Origin: a virus | IMG/VR virus record: IMGVR_UViG_3300025655_000241 | Coordinates: 1 to 26,540 of that record | Length of the DNA: 26,540 nt | Reading direction: 5' to 3' (one strand) | In this document: positions 20,181 through 26,540 of the stretch, piece by piece | How the letters are laid out: each line of letters starts with the position of its first letter | How positions within the stretch are numbered: position 1 is the stretch's first letter | Made by a program: the position numbers and the translations under genes | The notes under the pieces: model-generated | What the model saw: the letters and a program-made list of their open reading frames with translations, nothing else | Database searches by the model: none | What the model was told of the DNA's origin: nothing

Positions 20181-20606
20181 TTATGCGGATTCGTCCAATG
20201 TAATCCGCCATTGAGACACAAAGCGCCGCGTGTCGCCGCCATCGTCCCAACCTGTGTTCACAAGGTCCAGCTTGGTATCGACCCAAATGGCCCCGGTGAC
20301 TGTGAGCGAGTACCATTCCAGCGCCTCGCGGGTGGACGCCCAGAGCGTCAATATGGCGTCCTCTGCACTGGCCGCTGCCGTTGCGCGCGCGTACCCGTCG
20401 ATCTGCACGACGAATTCACCGCCGCGCGCTTGATTGGTGTTCCATGCCGATTCCGCCGCCTGAACAATGGCGACATATGGAAACGGCGATAAGCTTTCGC
20501 CCTGTGCGTTCTGCGGGGCCTTGGGCGACCATACCGGGACGCTCAACTGCGCATCCAGCCGCGTGTAGAGCGCCTGACGTAGCGCCTTGTATGTTGGTGC
20601 TGCCAT
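20181..20606 (-). CDS. DUF3168 tail terminator/completion protein
   Basis: The product is 141 aa. The pattern A-L-R-Q-A-L-Y-T-R-L-D-A-Q-L, then F-P-Y-V-A-I-V-Q-A, V-V-Q-I-D-G-Y-A and the late R-R-F-V-S-Q-W-R-I-T-L strand are typical of DUF3168, which caps the tail tube at the head side. It overlaps the previous stop as TAATG and precedes the tail tube gene, the usual order. Confidence 0.85.
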   Translation of the reverse strand: MAAPTYKALRQALYTRLDAQLSVPVWSPKAPQNAQGESLSPFPYVAIVQAAESAWNTNQARGGEFVVQIDGYARATAAASAEDAILTLWASTREALEWYSLTVTGAIWVDTKLDLVNTGWDDGGDTRRFVSQWRITLDESA

Positions 20607-21043
20607 TAGAGCGCACCATTTATTGCGCGCTCAAGACGCGCTCTGAACTTTGGCCGCATCTTTTCAACCGCTGGAGTGAAATACGGGCGCGGCTCAAGGT
20701 TGCGCGATGGCACACCAAACTCAAGCGCCGCCGCATATACTAGGTTGCTGCCCACGGTCGCGGTGAATTTGTCAACCGCGTCAAAGTCGATGCTGTTGGC
20801 AAGGCGTCCGGTGTCGGTTGCTGGTGCCTCGTCGGGGGCAGATGCTTGGTGAGTTCGTGTCGGGTTTGTTTTCTCGTAAACGATACCCGTGGCAGGCCCG
20901 CGAATGACACGCTGCTTCACGTCGCCTTGAAGGCCAAGAGCGGATGATGTGACCGCCTTAGCGACACCTTCAAGCACATCAGCAGTTGCGTGGCGCATGG
21001 CCTCGATCAGTTCACGGTCGCCTGTGATTTCGAAATCCGTCAT
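20606..21043 (-). CDS. HK97 gp10-like head-tail/tail completion protein
   Basis: The product is 145 aa. It begins F-E-I-T-G-D-R-E-L, with an extended helix and the characteristic central T-G-R-L-A-N-S-I, then Y-A-A-A-L-E-F-G and P-R-P-Y-F-T-P-A segments of the gp10/HK97 family. It lies between the head closure and DUF3168 genes with ATGA and TAATG overlaps on either side. It acts in joining the tail to the head. Confidence 0.88.
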   Translation of the reverse strand: MTDFEITGDRELIEAMRHATADVLEGVAKAVTSSALGLQGDVKQRVIRGPATGIVYEKTNPTRTHQASAPDEAPATDTGRLANSIDFDAVDKFTATVGSNLVYAAALEFGVPSRNLEPRPYFTPAVEKMRPKFRARLERAINGAL

Positions 21044-21390
21044 AGCGCCACTCCGACCTCTGCCGTGATTTCCAACCAGCGATCTGCTAGATCCACGTTA
21101 TTGACGAACCGGATGTTGTACGCCCGCGACCGAATGACGACGCGGTCGACCTCGGTCAGCCCGTCATAATACCGCGTGACGATTTTATGCGTGGACGTTG
21201 CTGCCGAGCGTTGTGACTGCCACCGCTCGCTGCCGCTCATCGCCGAAACCATCGCGCGGGTAGGTGCGCCCGTAATTGTCGCCCACGTCTCTGTGAAGCC
21301 CCCAGCGCCGTCGCTGGCGCGCGTCATGCGCTCGAAGGTGACTGGCTCGCGGAGCATCCCGGAAGAATAATCAGAGCATTTACAGGCCAT
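21040..21390 (-). CDS. SPP1 gp16-like head closure (head-tail adaptor) protein
   Basis: The product is 116 aa. ATG 21390 is chosen because it sits 1 nt after the previous stop. A longer frame to 21477 would lie within the upstream gene. The L-R-E-P-V-T-F-E-R segment, D-G-A-G-G-F-T-E-T-W, and the later R-A-Y-N-I-R-F-V-N-N and W-L-E-I-T-A-E strands fit the family. Three cysteines at the N-terminus (C-K-C and one nearby) are not standard. It closes the portal exit after packaging. Confidence 0.85.
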   Translation of the reverse strand: MACKCSDYSSGMLREPVTFERMTRASDGAGGFTETWATITGAPTRAMVSAMSGSERWQSQRSAATSTHKIVTRYYDGLTEVDRVVIRSRAYNIRFVNNVDLADRWLEITAEVGVAL

Positions 21391-21391
21391 A

Positions 21392-21931
21392 TTAGCGCGC
21401 CTTGTGAGTGCGAGTGATAACATAGCGAATATCGTAAACGTCCATCGTGCCGTTGGCTCGAATATATGTTGTCGCACCGTTCGTTGCCCATGTCGCCAGT
21501 TGATAACCTGCCACCGTGAAATTGATCGGACGCACCACGCCGGTGCCTTTCGGGAAAGAGATCAAGCTCCGGTAAATTTCCCCAACGCCGCCCCCGATAT
21601 CGAACCAAGTTTCCGCAACGGTTGTGTTAACATTGGTTGGAAGCAGTTTGCATTCAAATGTAATTATAATGCCGTCACCAGCGCGCCCGGTTATTGTTGA
21701 GCCGTTGTAAAATGTTGTTACATCGTCAGGCATTTGCGTTTCGTTTGCCGTTCCGCCGTTGTTTGGAACAACGGTATTAGTGTCCGCAAGCACCGAAAAA
21801 GGAGCGCCTGAAGTATATTGGGTATCGACGTATTCCGCCCAGCCGGTGTCATCCGTTTGCAGCGAGGTGTTCGCCGTAGCAATCCCCGCGTCGATCTGCG
21901 CGCCGGTATAACTGGAATTATAATCAGCCAT
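21392..21931 (-). CDS. fibre/decoration-like protein (179 aa) inserted in the connector block
   Basis: It starts D-Y-N-S-S-Y-T-G-A-Q-I-D-A-G-I, an opening seen in phage head-fibre and tail-fibre proteins, where it forms the attachment end. The rest is beta-rich with many Thr, Gly and Asn residues. It lies between the gp6-like connector and the head closure gene, an unusual place for a fibre gene. Base composition is more AT-rich than in the flanking genes. Exact function is unknown. A head fibre or a receptor-contact accessory is possible. Confidence 0.62.
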   Translation of the reverse strand: MADYNSSYTGAQIDAGIATANTSLQTDDTGWAEYVDTQYTSGAPFSVLADTNTVVPNNGGTANETQMPDDVTTFYNGSTITGRAGDGIIITFECKLLPTNVNTTVAETWFDIGGGVGEIYRSLISFPKGTGVVRPINFTVAGYQLATWATNGATTYIRANGTMDVYDIRYVITRTHKAR

Positions 21932-22287
21932 TATGCGGCTTCCTTAACTTTGAACGTGTTTCCGTTGGCTGTCAAAAGACTGTCGCTGCCCAATGGTATG
22001 AAGTTAACATAAACTTCGACTTCGCGCGTTACAATTACAAACGAATTGCCTTTAAATGACCGGGCAAAGAGCCGTTGACCAAGTGTCAAATTAAATAATG
22101 TAAAATCAATCGGCGCTTGGTATGTTTGCACGCGATGGGCTGGCGCATCAATCGCTGGCGGTGTTTGCGAGTTTTCAAAGTGCAGCAGGAATGACCCAGA
22201 AACGCCGCCCTCAACAAGCAAAATATTAGAACCGCCAGTGATTTCAGTCCATGCGCCTTCTGTTAAATCTATCCGCTGAGTAATCAT
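21931..22287 (-). CDS. hypothetical beta-rich protein (118 aa)
   Basis: The family is not recognised. The sequence is a series of beta-strands (N-I-L-L-V-E-G-G-V, G-S-F-L-L-H-F, S-F-V-I-V-T-R, E-V-Y-V-N-F-I-P-L) with no catalytic motif. It is linked to both neighbours by TAATG overlaps (22285-22289 and 21929-21933). It is AT-richer than most of the window. With the fibre-like gene next to it, it forms a two-gene insertion and may be its partner or base. Confidence 0.6.
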   Translation of the reverse strand: MITQRIDLTEGAWTEITGGSNILLVEGGVSGSFLLHFENSQTPPAIDAPAHRVQTYQAPIDFTLFNLTLGQRLFARSFKGNSFVIVTREVEVYVNFIPLGSDSLLTANGNTFKVKEAA

Positions 22288-22961
22288 TAGATGCGCGCCA
22301 CCATGTACGCGCTAAGAAGCGTCTTTGCGCTGGTGGCCTCTGCCGCCTCGTTGCAATCGCCGCGATTGGTATAGAGCCACGCCGCCATGCGCTTGACCGC
22401 CGCCCGCAGTGCTGCCGGGGCGTCTGTGGCTGCATCGCCGTACCCAGCGATATAGTCGATCTGGATGGCATTGCTCGCGCGCAGAGCAACAGGCCATGAC
22501 GCGCCGCGCTGTAGCGTGATGCGACCCGGCTTGCGGTATGTATCAACGTCGAATGTGCTGGCGATATTGACTGCCGTGCTGTTGCTGTCCTCGTCATAGA
22601 CGGTCACGGTATCGACCGTCTGCAATGGGAAGCGGGGCAGATCCACGTCAGCCCATCCAGCCGCGCCATAGAGTTCAGAGATCGACCCTTGGCGCACGCC
22701 ATCCCACCACGGCTCTGCATGGCTGGGCCAGCGATCTAGCGCCAGCTTCCACGATTGCGTGATGATTGCCAGCCCGGTCATTTCCTCGATCCACTCGCGC
22801 GCCTCTGCGATGAAGCCATTGGCCTCTGCGTCGGGCAAGCCCGTGGCGGTCTCATTGAGCAGCGTCCGCAATTCGTCTGCGGTGACTGGCTCAACAGCCG
22901 GGGCAGATGTTTGGACATGGCCGCGATATTGATAGAGCGACATGGGCGAGCGTAGGGCCAT
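22287..22961 (-). CDS. gp6-like head-tail connector protein
   Basis: The product is 224 aa. The pattern P-V-T-A-D-E-L-R-T-L-L, then D-A-E-A-N-G-F-I-A-E-A-R-E-W-I-E-E-M-T-G-L-A-I-I-T-Q-S-W, is typical of the phiE125 gp8/HK97 gp6-like family. These proteins form the ring below the portal. The later D-Y-I-A-G-Y-G-D and P-A-A-L-R-A-A-V segments also fit. The start overlaps the previous stop (ATGA). Confidence 0.88.
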   Translation of the reverse strand: MALRSPMSLYQYRGHVQTSAPAVEPVTADELRTLLNETATGLPDAEANGFIAEAREWIEEMTGLAIITQSWKLALDRWPSHAEPWWDGVRQGSISELYGAAGWADVDLPRFPLQTVDTVTVYDEDSNSTAVNIASTFDVDTYRKPGRITLQRGASWPVALRASNAIQIDYIAGYGDAATDAPAALRAAVKRMAAWLYTNRGDCNEAAEATSAKTLLSAYMVARI

Positions 22962-23191
22962 CAGGTTTTAGCCTTTCCCCGTGGGCGCCCGCGCTTTTTT
23001 GGCGGAGCCTTGGTTTCCAGATCAGGCACAGAGCCGATAGTGTCGCGCGGGTCATATGCCTGCGCTGCGCCCGCATCGATTGCCCATTGCGCCACCCGGC
23101 CATCGACTGCCGTGCCAAGCGGGAATGTGCGGACAGTGTGCCCATCCGGCGCGCACGTGAAGCCATCTGCGCGGGTAATTTTAGCCTGCAT
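22961..23191 (-). CDS. small protein (76 aa) with AT-hook-like C-terminus
   Basis: The N-terminal part (about 1-60) carries a short beta-rich module (T-C-A-P-D-G-H-T-V-R-T-F-P-L-G) with no known family. The last 15 residues are basic and contain K-K-R-G-R-P-R-G-K, matching the G-R-P core of AT-hook DNA-binding motifs. Located between the decoration-like and connector genes, it is coupled to the connector by ATGA. Possible roles include contact with packaged DNA. It could also be a structural tail with a chance basic end. Confidence 0.6.
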   Translation of the reverse strand: MQAKITRADGFTCAPDGHTVRTFPLGTAVDGRVAQWAIDAGAAQAYDPRDTIGSVPDLETKAPPKKRGRPRGKAKT

Positions 23192-23215
23192 TCGTCTATC
23201 CCCTGTGCTTTATGA

Positions 23216-23236
23216 CGGGGCGAACATGCCGCCCCG
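23216..23236 (-). other. intergenic hairpin, transcript processing or partial terminator
   Basis: CGGGGCG and CGCCCCG form a perfect 7-bp stem with a 7-nt loop between the decoration-like gene and the AT-hook-like gene. No T-run follows in the sense of transcription, so full termination is unlikely. It may protect or limit the capsid-gene mRNA. Confidence 0.45.
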
Positions 23237-23253
23237 CTTTAAAACTCAGCTAA

Positions 23254-23697
23254 TTAAGTGCGAGCAACCGCCGTGCCGATAAACGTAGTCGGCGCGCGGT
23301 GAGGCTTGTTGAGAACAGCCATGATTGAGATGTCAGCATCCGAACCAGTGGTGCCCGTGACGCTAATGCCCACATAGCGCTCAGAGCCTTTGTAGCCCAT
23401 GCCGCCCGCCGTGGTATTGTCGGCACTGTCGGATGTGACAACAATGATATTTGTGGCGTCCACAGTATCTGTGGTTGCAACAGTGGTCGCAGCCGCCGCC
23501 GTGGTGTCTGCGCTCTCTTGCAGCGTCACGGTAAAGCCAGCAGCGGTGCCCGCGTCAGTAACGGTGTTGTTGACCACGACGATGGTTGCAGCGTCATAGC
23601 CTTGCAAGTCCACATAGGACGACACTGCTGGCGTAGTGCCCGAGACAGTGACATTGCCCAAATGGACTACGGTTTTGTTGTTTAGCATATCGCGCAT
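23254..23697 (-). CDS. probable capsid decoration or head accessory protein (147 aa)
   Basis: The sequence is Thr/Val/Ala-rich and strongly beta, with strands such as A-A-T-I-V-V-V-N-N-T-V and I-I-V-V-T-S-D, and looks like an immunoglobulin-like or jelly-roll structural protein. It directly follows the major capsid gene, the common position of decoration proteins. AAGGA precedes ATG 23697. No named family can be fixed by eye. Confidence 0.65.
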   Translation of the reverse strand: MRDMLNNKTVVHLGNVTVSGTTPAVSSYVDLQGYDAATIVVVNNTVTDAGTAAGFTVTLQESADTTAAAATTVATTDTVDATNIIVVTSDSADNTTAGGMGYKGSERYVGISVTGTTGSDADISIMAVLNKPHRAPTTFIGTAVART

Positions 23698-23729
23698 CTC
23701 AGAAATCCTTCTATCGGCGCTTCAGGGAA

Positions 23730-23750
23730 GGCGGGCCATCACAGCCCGCC
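23730..23750 (-). other. intergenic hairpin after the major capsid gene
   Basis: GGCGGGC/GCCCGCC forms a 7-bp stem with a 7-nt loop, 8 bp after the capsid stop. The following bases (TTCCC in the transcript) are only mildly U-rich. It could stabilise capsid mRNA or reduce read-through to downstream genes. Confidence 0.45.
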
Positions 23751-23757
23751 AGGTTGA

Positions 23758-25050
23758 TTAGGCTTGAAATGCCACGATTTTCATCGCTTCGAAGTTGACC
23801 ACATCGCCGCCCACACGCTTGGTTGTGTAGAACTGGATGTATGGCTTGCTCGAATAGGGATCACGCAGGACACGAATGCCGATGCGATCCACGATGGTGT
23901 ACGCCTCGCGCCAGTCACCGACCGCAATCGAGAGCGAGCCAGTGGCTGGATCGGGCATGTCTTCAAACGATGCAACGGGATAACCGAGGATCGTCGCAGG
24001 TTGACCGGCGGCAATGCCGGGTGACCAGAGGTAGGAGCCATCGCTGTCCTTAAGTTTGCGCGTCAAGGTCGTGGTGGCCCGGTTCATGGCCCATACCGCA
24101 TTTGCGCGGTAGGGTGCCTTGAGGCCGTAGAGGGCGCTGATAAGGATATCGCCGCCCGATGGAGCCGCAGCAAACGCACCATTCACGCCCGTATCGAATT
24201 GCTCGATAGTGCCGGGGAGAGTGGTGCCGTCGGTGTACGTCAAGAAGCCCCGAGGCTTGTTGATGCCGTTGCCAGTGACAAACGCAGCGGCCTCAGTGCG
24301 GGCAAATTTATCCGCGACCTTGGCCGACAACCACGCTTCCATGTTGATTGCAGCGTCATCAAGCAGTTTCTGCGTGGCCTGTGGCTTTGCAGAAAGTTCA
24401 TGCGCGGGGATGCGGTAGCGACCGATCTGAGGCGTGTCTGTCTCGGCGCGGGATTCGGTTTCCCCGACCCACGATGCCCCGGCTTCGTCCAGATCATACA
24501 GCCCCTCAAGCGCATCGCTCGAAATGGTCTGCACAGTCGCATACGCGCGCATTGGCGAGGTCTCGTATACGCGCTGCACGATGCGGCCCGACATATCCGG
24601 ATAAACGACATAGCCGCCATCTGGATCGGTGCCGACTGACAATGCTTTGTGTTCGTCAGCCGTAAAACGCTCTTCGCCTTTGCGCAGGAAGCGCCCGAAT
24701 GCAGACGAGTATTCGCGCATTGCTTTGGCGTCGAAATCAACCTTGCGGTCACCCGAGATAGACACAGCCCAATCTCGGGCCTTGGCGTCAAGGTCAACCT
24801 CGTTGCCGTTCTGATCCGTCATCACGCGCTGCGAGCGCTTGAATGCCAAGGCAGCGTCGTCGGTGACTTTCTGGTACTTGTCCAGATCGGCCTCGATCTT
24901 TGCCAGCTTCTGCTCAAGCAGAGGATCAGCCGCGCCCTTGGTTTCGATCTCTTTGAGTTTTGCGTCGTTTGCCGCTTTGAATTCCTCAAAGCCTTTATTG
25001 ACGCCTTCCACAGCCTTGATAAGGTCTGCGGGATTGAATTGCTCAGACAT
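23758..25050 (-). CDS. major capsid protein, HK97 fold
   Basis: The product is 430 aa. The N-terminal 135 or so residues are charged and helical with coiled-coil character, matching the scaffold (delta) domain removed by the prohead protease. The mature part would begin near A-L-S-V-G-T-D-P-D-G-G-Y-V-V-Y-P, a standard HK97 opening. Later segments (A-K-P-Q-A-T-Q-K-L-L-D-D-A-A-I-N, W-A-M-N-R-A-T, G-Y-P-V-A-S-F-E-D-M-P and I-V-D-R-I-G-I-R-V-L-R-D-P-Y) are typical family markers. ATG 25050 has AGGAGG 9 nt upstream. An in-frame start at 25086 lacks this. It overlaps the protease gene by 8 bp. Confidence 0.95.
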   Translation of the reverse strand: MSEQFNPADLIKAVEGVNKGFEEFKAANDAKLKEIETKGAADPLLEQKLAKIEADLDKYQKVTDDAALAFKRSQRVMTDQNGNEVDLDAKARDWAVSISGDRKVDFDAKAMREYSSAFGRFLRKGEERFTADEHKALSVGTDPDGGYVVYPDMSGRIVQRVYETSPMRAYATVQTISSDALEGLYDLDEAGASWVGETESRAETDTPQIGRYRIPAHELSAKPQATQKLLDDAAINMEAWLSAKVADKFARTEAAAFVTGNGINKPRGFLTYTDGTTLPGTIEQFDTGVNGAFAAAPSGGDILISALYGLKAPYRANAVWAMNRATTTLTRKLKDSDGSYLWSPGIAAGQPATILGYPVASFEDMPDPATGSLSIAVGDWREAYTIVDRIGIRVLRDPYSSKPYIQFYTTKRVGGDVVNFEAMKIVAFQA

Positions 25051-25696
25051 TGGCGAACGCCTCCTGTAATAGTCTGATACGGTCATGAAGCGCCTTGAGC
25101 GCCTCGGTGTCCGGCTCGACCTCTACATCGTCCCGATGATCGGCTAGGCCATTGAAACCATCAGCCGCGACGGCCTTGGCTTCGGTCTTGGAAAAACCTG
25201 CGTCCCGCAGGGCTTTCTCAAATTCTCTGATTGTGCGGATTGATTTCACGCTTGCGCGCGCATCATCCAGCATGGGGATAGTCACTGCGGAGATTTCCCA
25301 CAGTTCGACTTCATCCAAACGGCGAACCCGCCCGCTGCCCTCGGCAGATGCTTGGATAGTGCGGTAGCCGATGCTCAGGCTGTCCATCGCGCCCATCTTG
25401 TAGAGAGCGATTGCCTCTGCGCCCTTGCCAACCTCTTTCGAGATCCGGCCCCGGACGCGCAGCCCGCGCTCGTCTTCCTCAACCTCATCCCAGACGCCGA
25501 TTGGCTGGCTCATGTCGTGCTGCCACAGCATCCGAACCTTGCGCCCAGAGCCAAGGGATTTGCGAAACGCGCCCCGGCTGATAACGTCCATCCCGTTGTC
25601 CACCACGTCGAAAACGCTGGCGTACCCCTCAATGGTGCCGTCCTGATCTGGTTCGCGCTTCAACTCGAAGGCGACTGATTTTGTCTGCATTGTCAT
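25043..25696 (-). CDS. HK97-family prohead protease
   Basis: The product is 217 aa. The opening D-G-T-I-E-G-Y-A-S-V-F-D, then R-G-A-F-R-K-S-L, the L-W-Q-H60-D catalytic His segment, the M-D-S-L-S108-I-G-Y catalytic Ser segment, and the L-W-E-I-S-A-V-T-I-P-M segment define peptidase family U35/S78. The C-terminal part (about 150-217) is variable. It cleaves the delta domain of the capsid protein during maturation. It sits directly upstream of the capsid gene in the usual order. Confidence 0.95.
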   Translation of the reverse strand: MTMQTKSVAFELKREPDQDGTIEGYASVFDVVDNGMDVISRGAFRKSLGSGRKVRMLWQHDMSQPIGVWDEVEEDERGLRVRGRISKEVGKGAEAIALYKMGAMDSLSIGYRTIQASAEGSGRVRRLDEVELWEISAVTIPMLDDARASVKSIRTIREFEKALRDAGFSKTEAKAVAADGFNGLADHRDDVEVEPDTEALKALHDRIRLLQEAFANV

Positions 25697-25707
25697 TTGG
25701 TAGCCCT

Positions 25708-26511
25708 TTAAAATCCGTCGTCCACGATGTAGGAAACGGCACAGCGGCAGTTGATGCTTGCCCCCGCTGGTAGTGATCTGTCGCCCGGATACATGGCATC
25801 TATGGTGCCGCCCGGTGCTGGCATTTTGAACGGCTCGTCACGCTCGACAATTTGCCCGTCCATGCTCAAGTGATCGTATTTGTCGCCTGCCTCTGCGCCG
25901 CGCGTTCGTTTGTCAGAAACGGCCAGCCATTCTTTTTTTAGCGTCAGCCCTGTGGCCTTCGCTGCCTCATTCGCCCCGTAATTCGCCGCCCCGTGTGTCT
26001 CTGTTCGCGCTATCAGAGCGCCGCGCCAGCGCGAGATTGTCGGCACTCGGCGATTGATGTTTTTCGCTATCTCAGAAACGCCAAGGCCCTCTCCCTGCCC
26101 ACCCATAATCACCGAGATGATGCTGGTCCGTGTGAATTCCGATATGCTGGTGATGCGCCGCCGTATCGCCTCTGCGCTGATCCATTCCAGCGCGAGCCGT
26201 TGAAAGAATTCGGCAAAGCCCTCTTTGGTTTCAATCCGAAATTTCAGCGCCTTGCCCTGTCTCAAGATCCGATCGCCGAATGCCTCGATCATCGTCACGC
26301 CAACGGCCAAGAATAGATCACGAATGCGCCGCTCGTGGTCATCTGGTAGGGCCGGGAAATTGCCTGTTGCCTCATATTTGTCTGACATTTCGCGCATGGC
26401 CCGCGCAATTTCCGCCGCGAATTGCCGTGAAAAGCGCCGATCCGCTGCCGATATGATCCTGTTTTGCCGCGCTGCCTCTCTGCGCGGATCTTGATCTATG
26501 AGGCGTCTCAC
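25708..26511 (-). CDS. Mu gpF/SPP1 gp7-like minor head protein
   Basis: The product is 267 aa. The C-terminal signature is clear: R-T-E-T-H-G-A, K-E-W-L-A-V-S-D-K-R-T-R, D-H-L-S-M-D-G-Q-I-V-E-R-D-E-P-F, then M-Y-P-G-D...P-A-G...I-N-C-R-C (PF04233). The N-terminal half is helical. Such proteins sit near the portal and may enter the cell with DNA. The GTG at 26511 overlaps the stop of the preceding gene (GTGA). Position between the (probable) portal and the prohead protease agrees. Confidence 0.88.
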   Translation of the reverse strand: MRRLIDQDPRREAARQNRIISAADRRFSRQFAAEIARAMREMSDKYEATGNFPALPDDHERRIRDLFLAVGVTMIEAFGDRILRQGKALKFRIETKEGFAEFFQRLALEWISAEAIRRRITSISEFTRTSIISVIMGGQGEGLGVSEIAKNINRRVPTISRWRGALIARTETHGAANYGANEAAKATGLTLKKEWLAVSDKRTRGAEAGDKYDHLSMDGQIVERDEPFKMPAPGGTIDAMYPGDRSLPAGASINCRCAVSYIVDDGF

Positions 26512-26540
26512 TGTGCCTTGCGATCCAGCGGCGTGACGTT
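26508..26540 (-). CDS. C-terminal end of upstream gene, probably portal (partial)
   Basis: Only ten residues and the stop are inside the window (N-V-T-P-L-D-R-K-A-Q). Identification as portal rests solely on gene order, since portal normally precedes gpF/gp7-like and protease genes. The TGA overlaps the next GTG. Confidence 0.35.
   Translation of the reverse strand, partial: NVTPLDRKAQ

Noticed and set aside
21391-21477. N-terminal extension of the head closure protein to 21477
   Set aside because: It runs inside the upstream fibre-like gene and has no ribosome binding site. ATG 21390 is adjacent to the preceding stop.
1-26540. tRNA genes, insertion sequences, integrase or attachment sites
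   Set aside because: None was recognised by reading either strand. No gap longer than 300 bases lacks a gene.

Overview
This window is a stretch of tailed-phage DNA (free phage or prophage), moderately GC-rich. The structural genes match the long-tailed siphovirus plan with an HK97-type head. The tail assembly chaperone resembles that of the Rhodobacter gene transfer agent, and codon and base usage look alphaproteobacterial, so a marine Rhodobacterales-type host is likely. That host call is inference. No integrase, repressor, terminase or polymerase is visible, so lifestyle cannot be decided here.

The left arm (1-8503, + strand) holds DNA metabolism genes, many joined by ATGA-type stop/start overlaps. 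In order these are the end of an SNF2-type helicase, a small unknown, a DNA methyltransferase, a small unknown, a Sak4-like ATPase, a DUF669 ssDNA-binding-like protein, a hairpin, a YfbR-like HD nucleotidase, a Cas4/RecB-like nuclease with a predicted Fe-S site, an intrinsic terminator, a DEAH helicase and a VRR-NUC nuclease. Together they look like a recombination and replication module with nucleotide-pool control. A very small ribbon-helix-helix gene (6927-7070) lies on the opposite strand, next to a perfect 14-bp palindrome. The arm ends in a run of short, partly overlapping unknown genes, several with one membrane segment.

The right arm (8449-26540, - strand, read right to left) is one long late transcription unit. 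It runs: end of an upstream gene (probably portal), Mu gpF/SPP1 gp7-like head protein, prohead protease, major capsid protein, decoration-like protein, a small protein with an AT-hook-like tail, gp6-like connector, two AT-richer unknowns (one fibre-like), head closure protein, gp10-like protein, DUF3168 tail terminator, tail tube, and a tail chaperone pair with a predicted -1 frameshift. It continues with the tape measure, a distal-tail candidate, a cysteine-rich hub, a tail protein, a large fibre with an SGNH esterase-like domain, and a LamG-like protein. After these come three small membrane or secreted unknowns and the lysis cassette: M15 endolysin, two-TM holin, i-spanin and overlapping o-spanin. 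The two arms converge and overlap by 55 bp at 8449-8503.

The strongest points for a second look are the A_AAA_AAG slippery site in the tail chaperone gene, the antisense ribbon-helix-helix gene with its palindrome, a TTGC(A/G) motif recurring in intergenic gaps, the Cas4-type four-cysteine pattern, the esterase-like tail fibre, and the two-gene insertion in the head-tail connector block.
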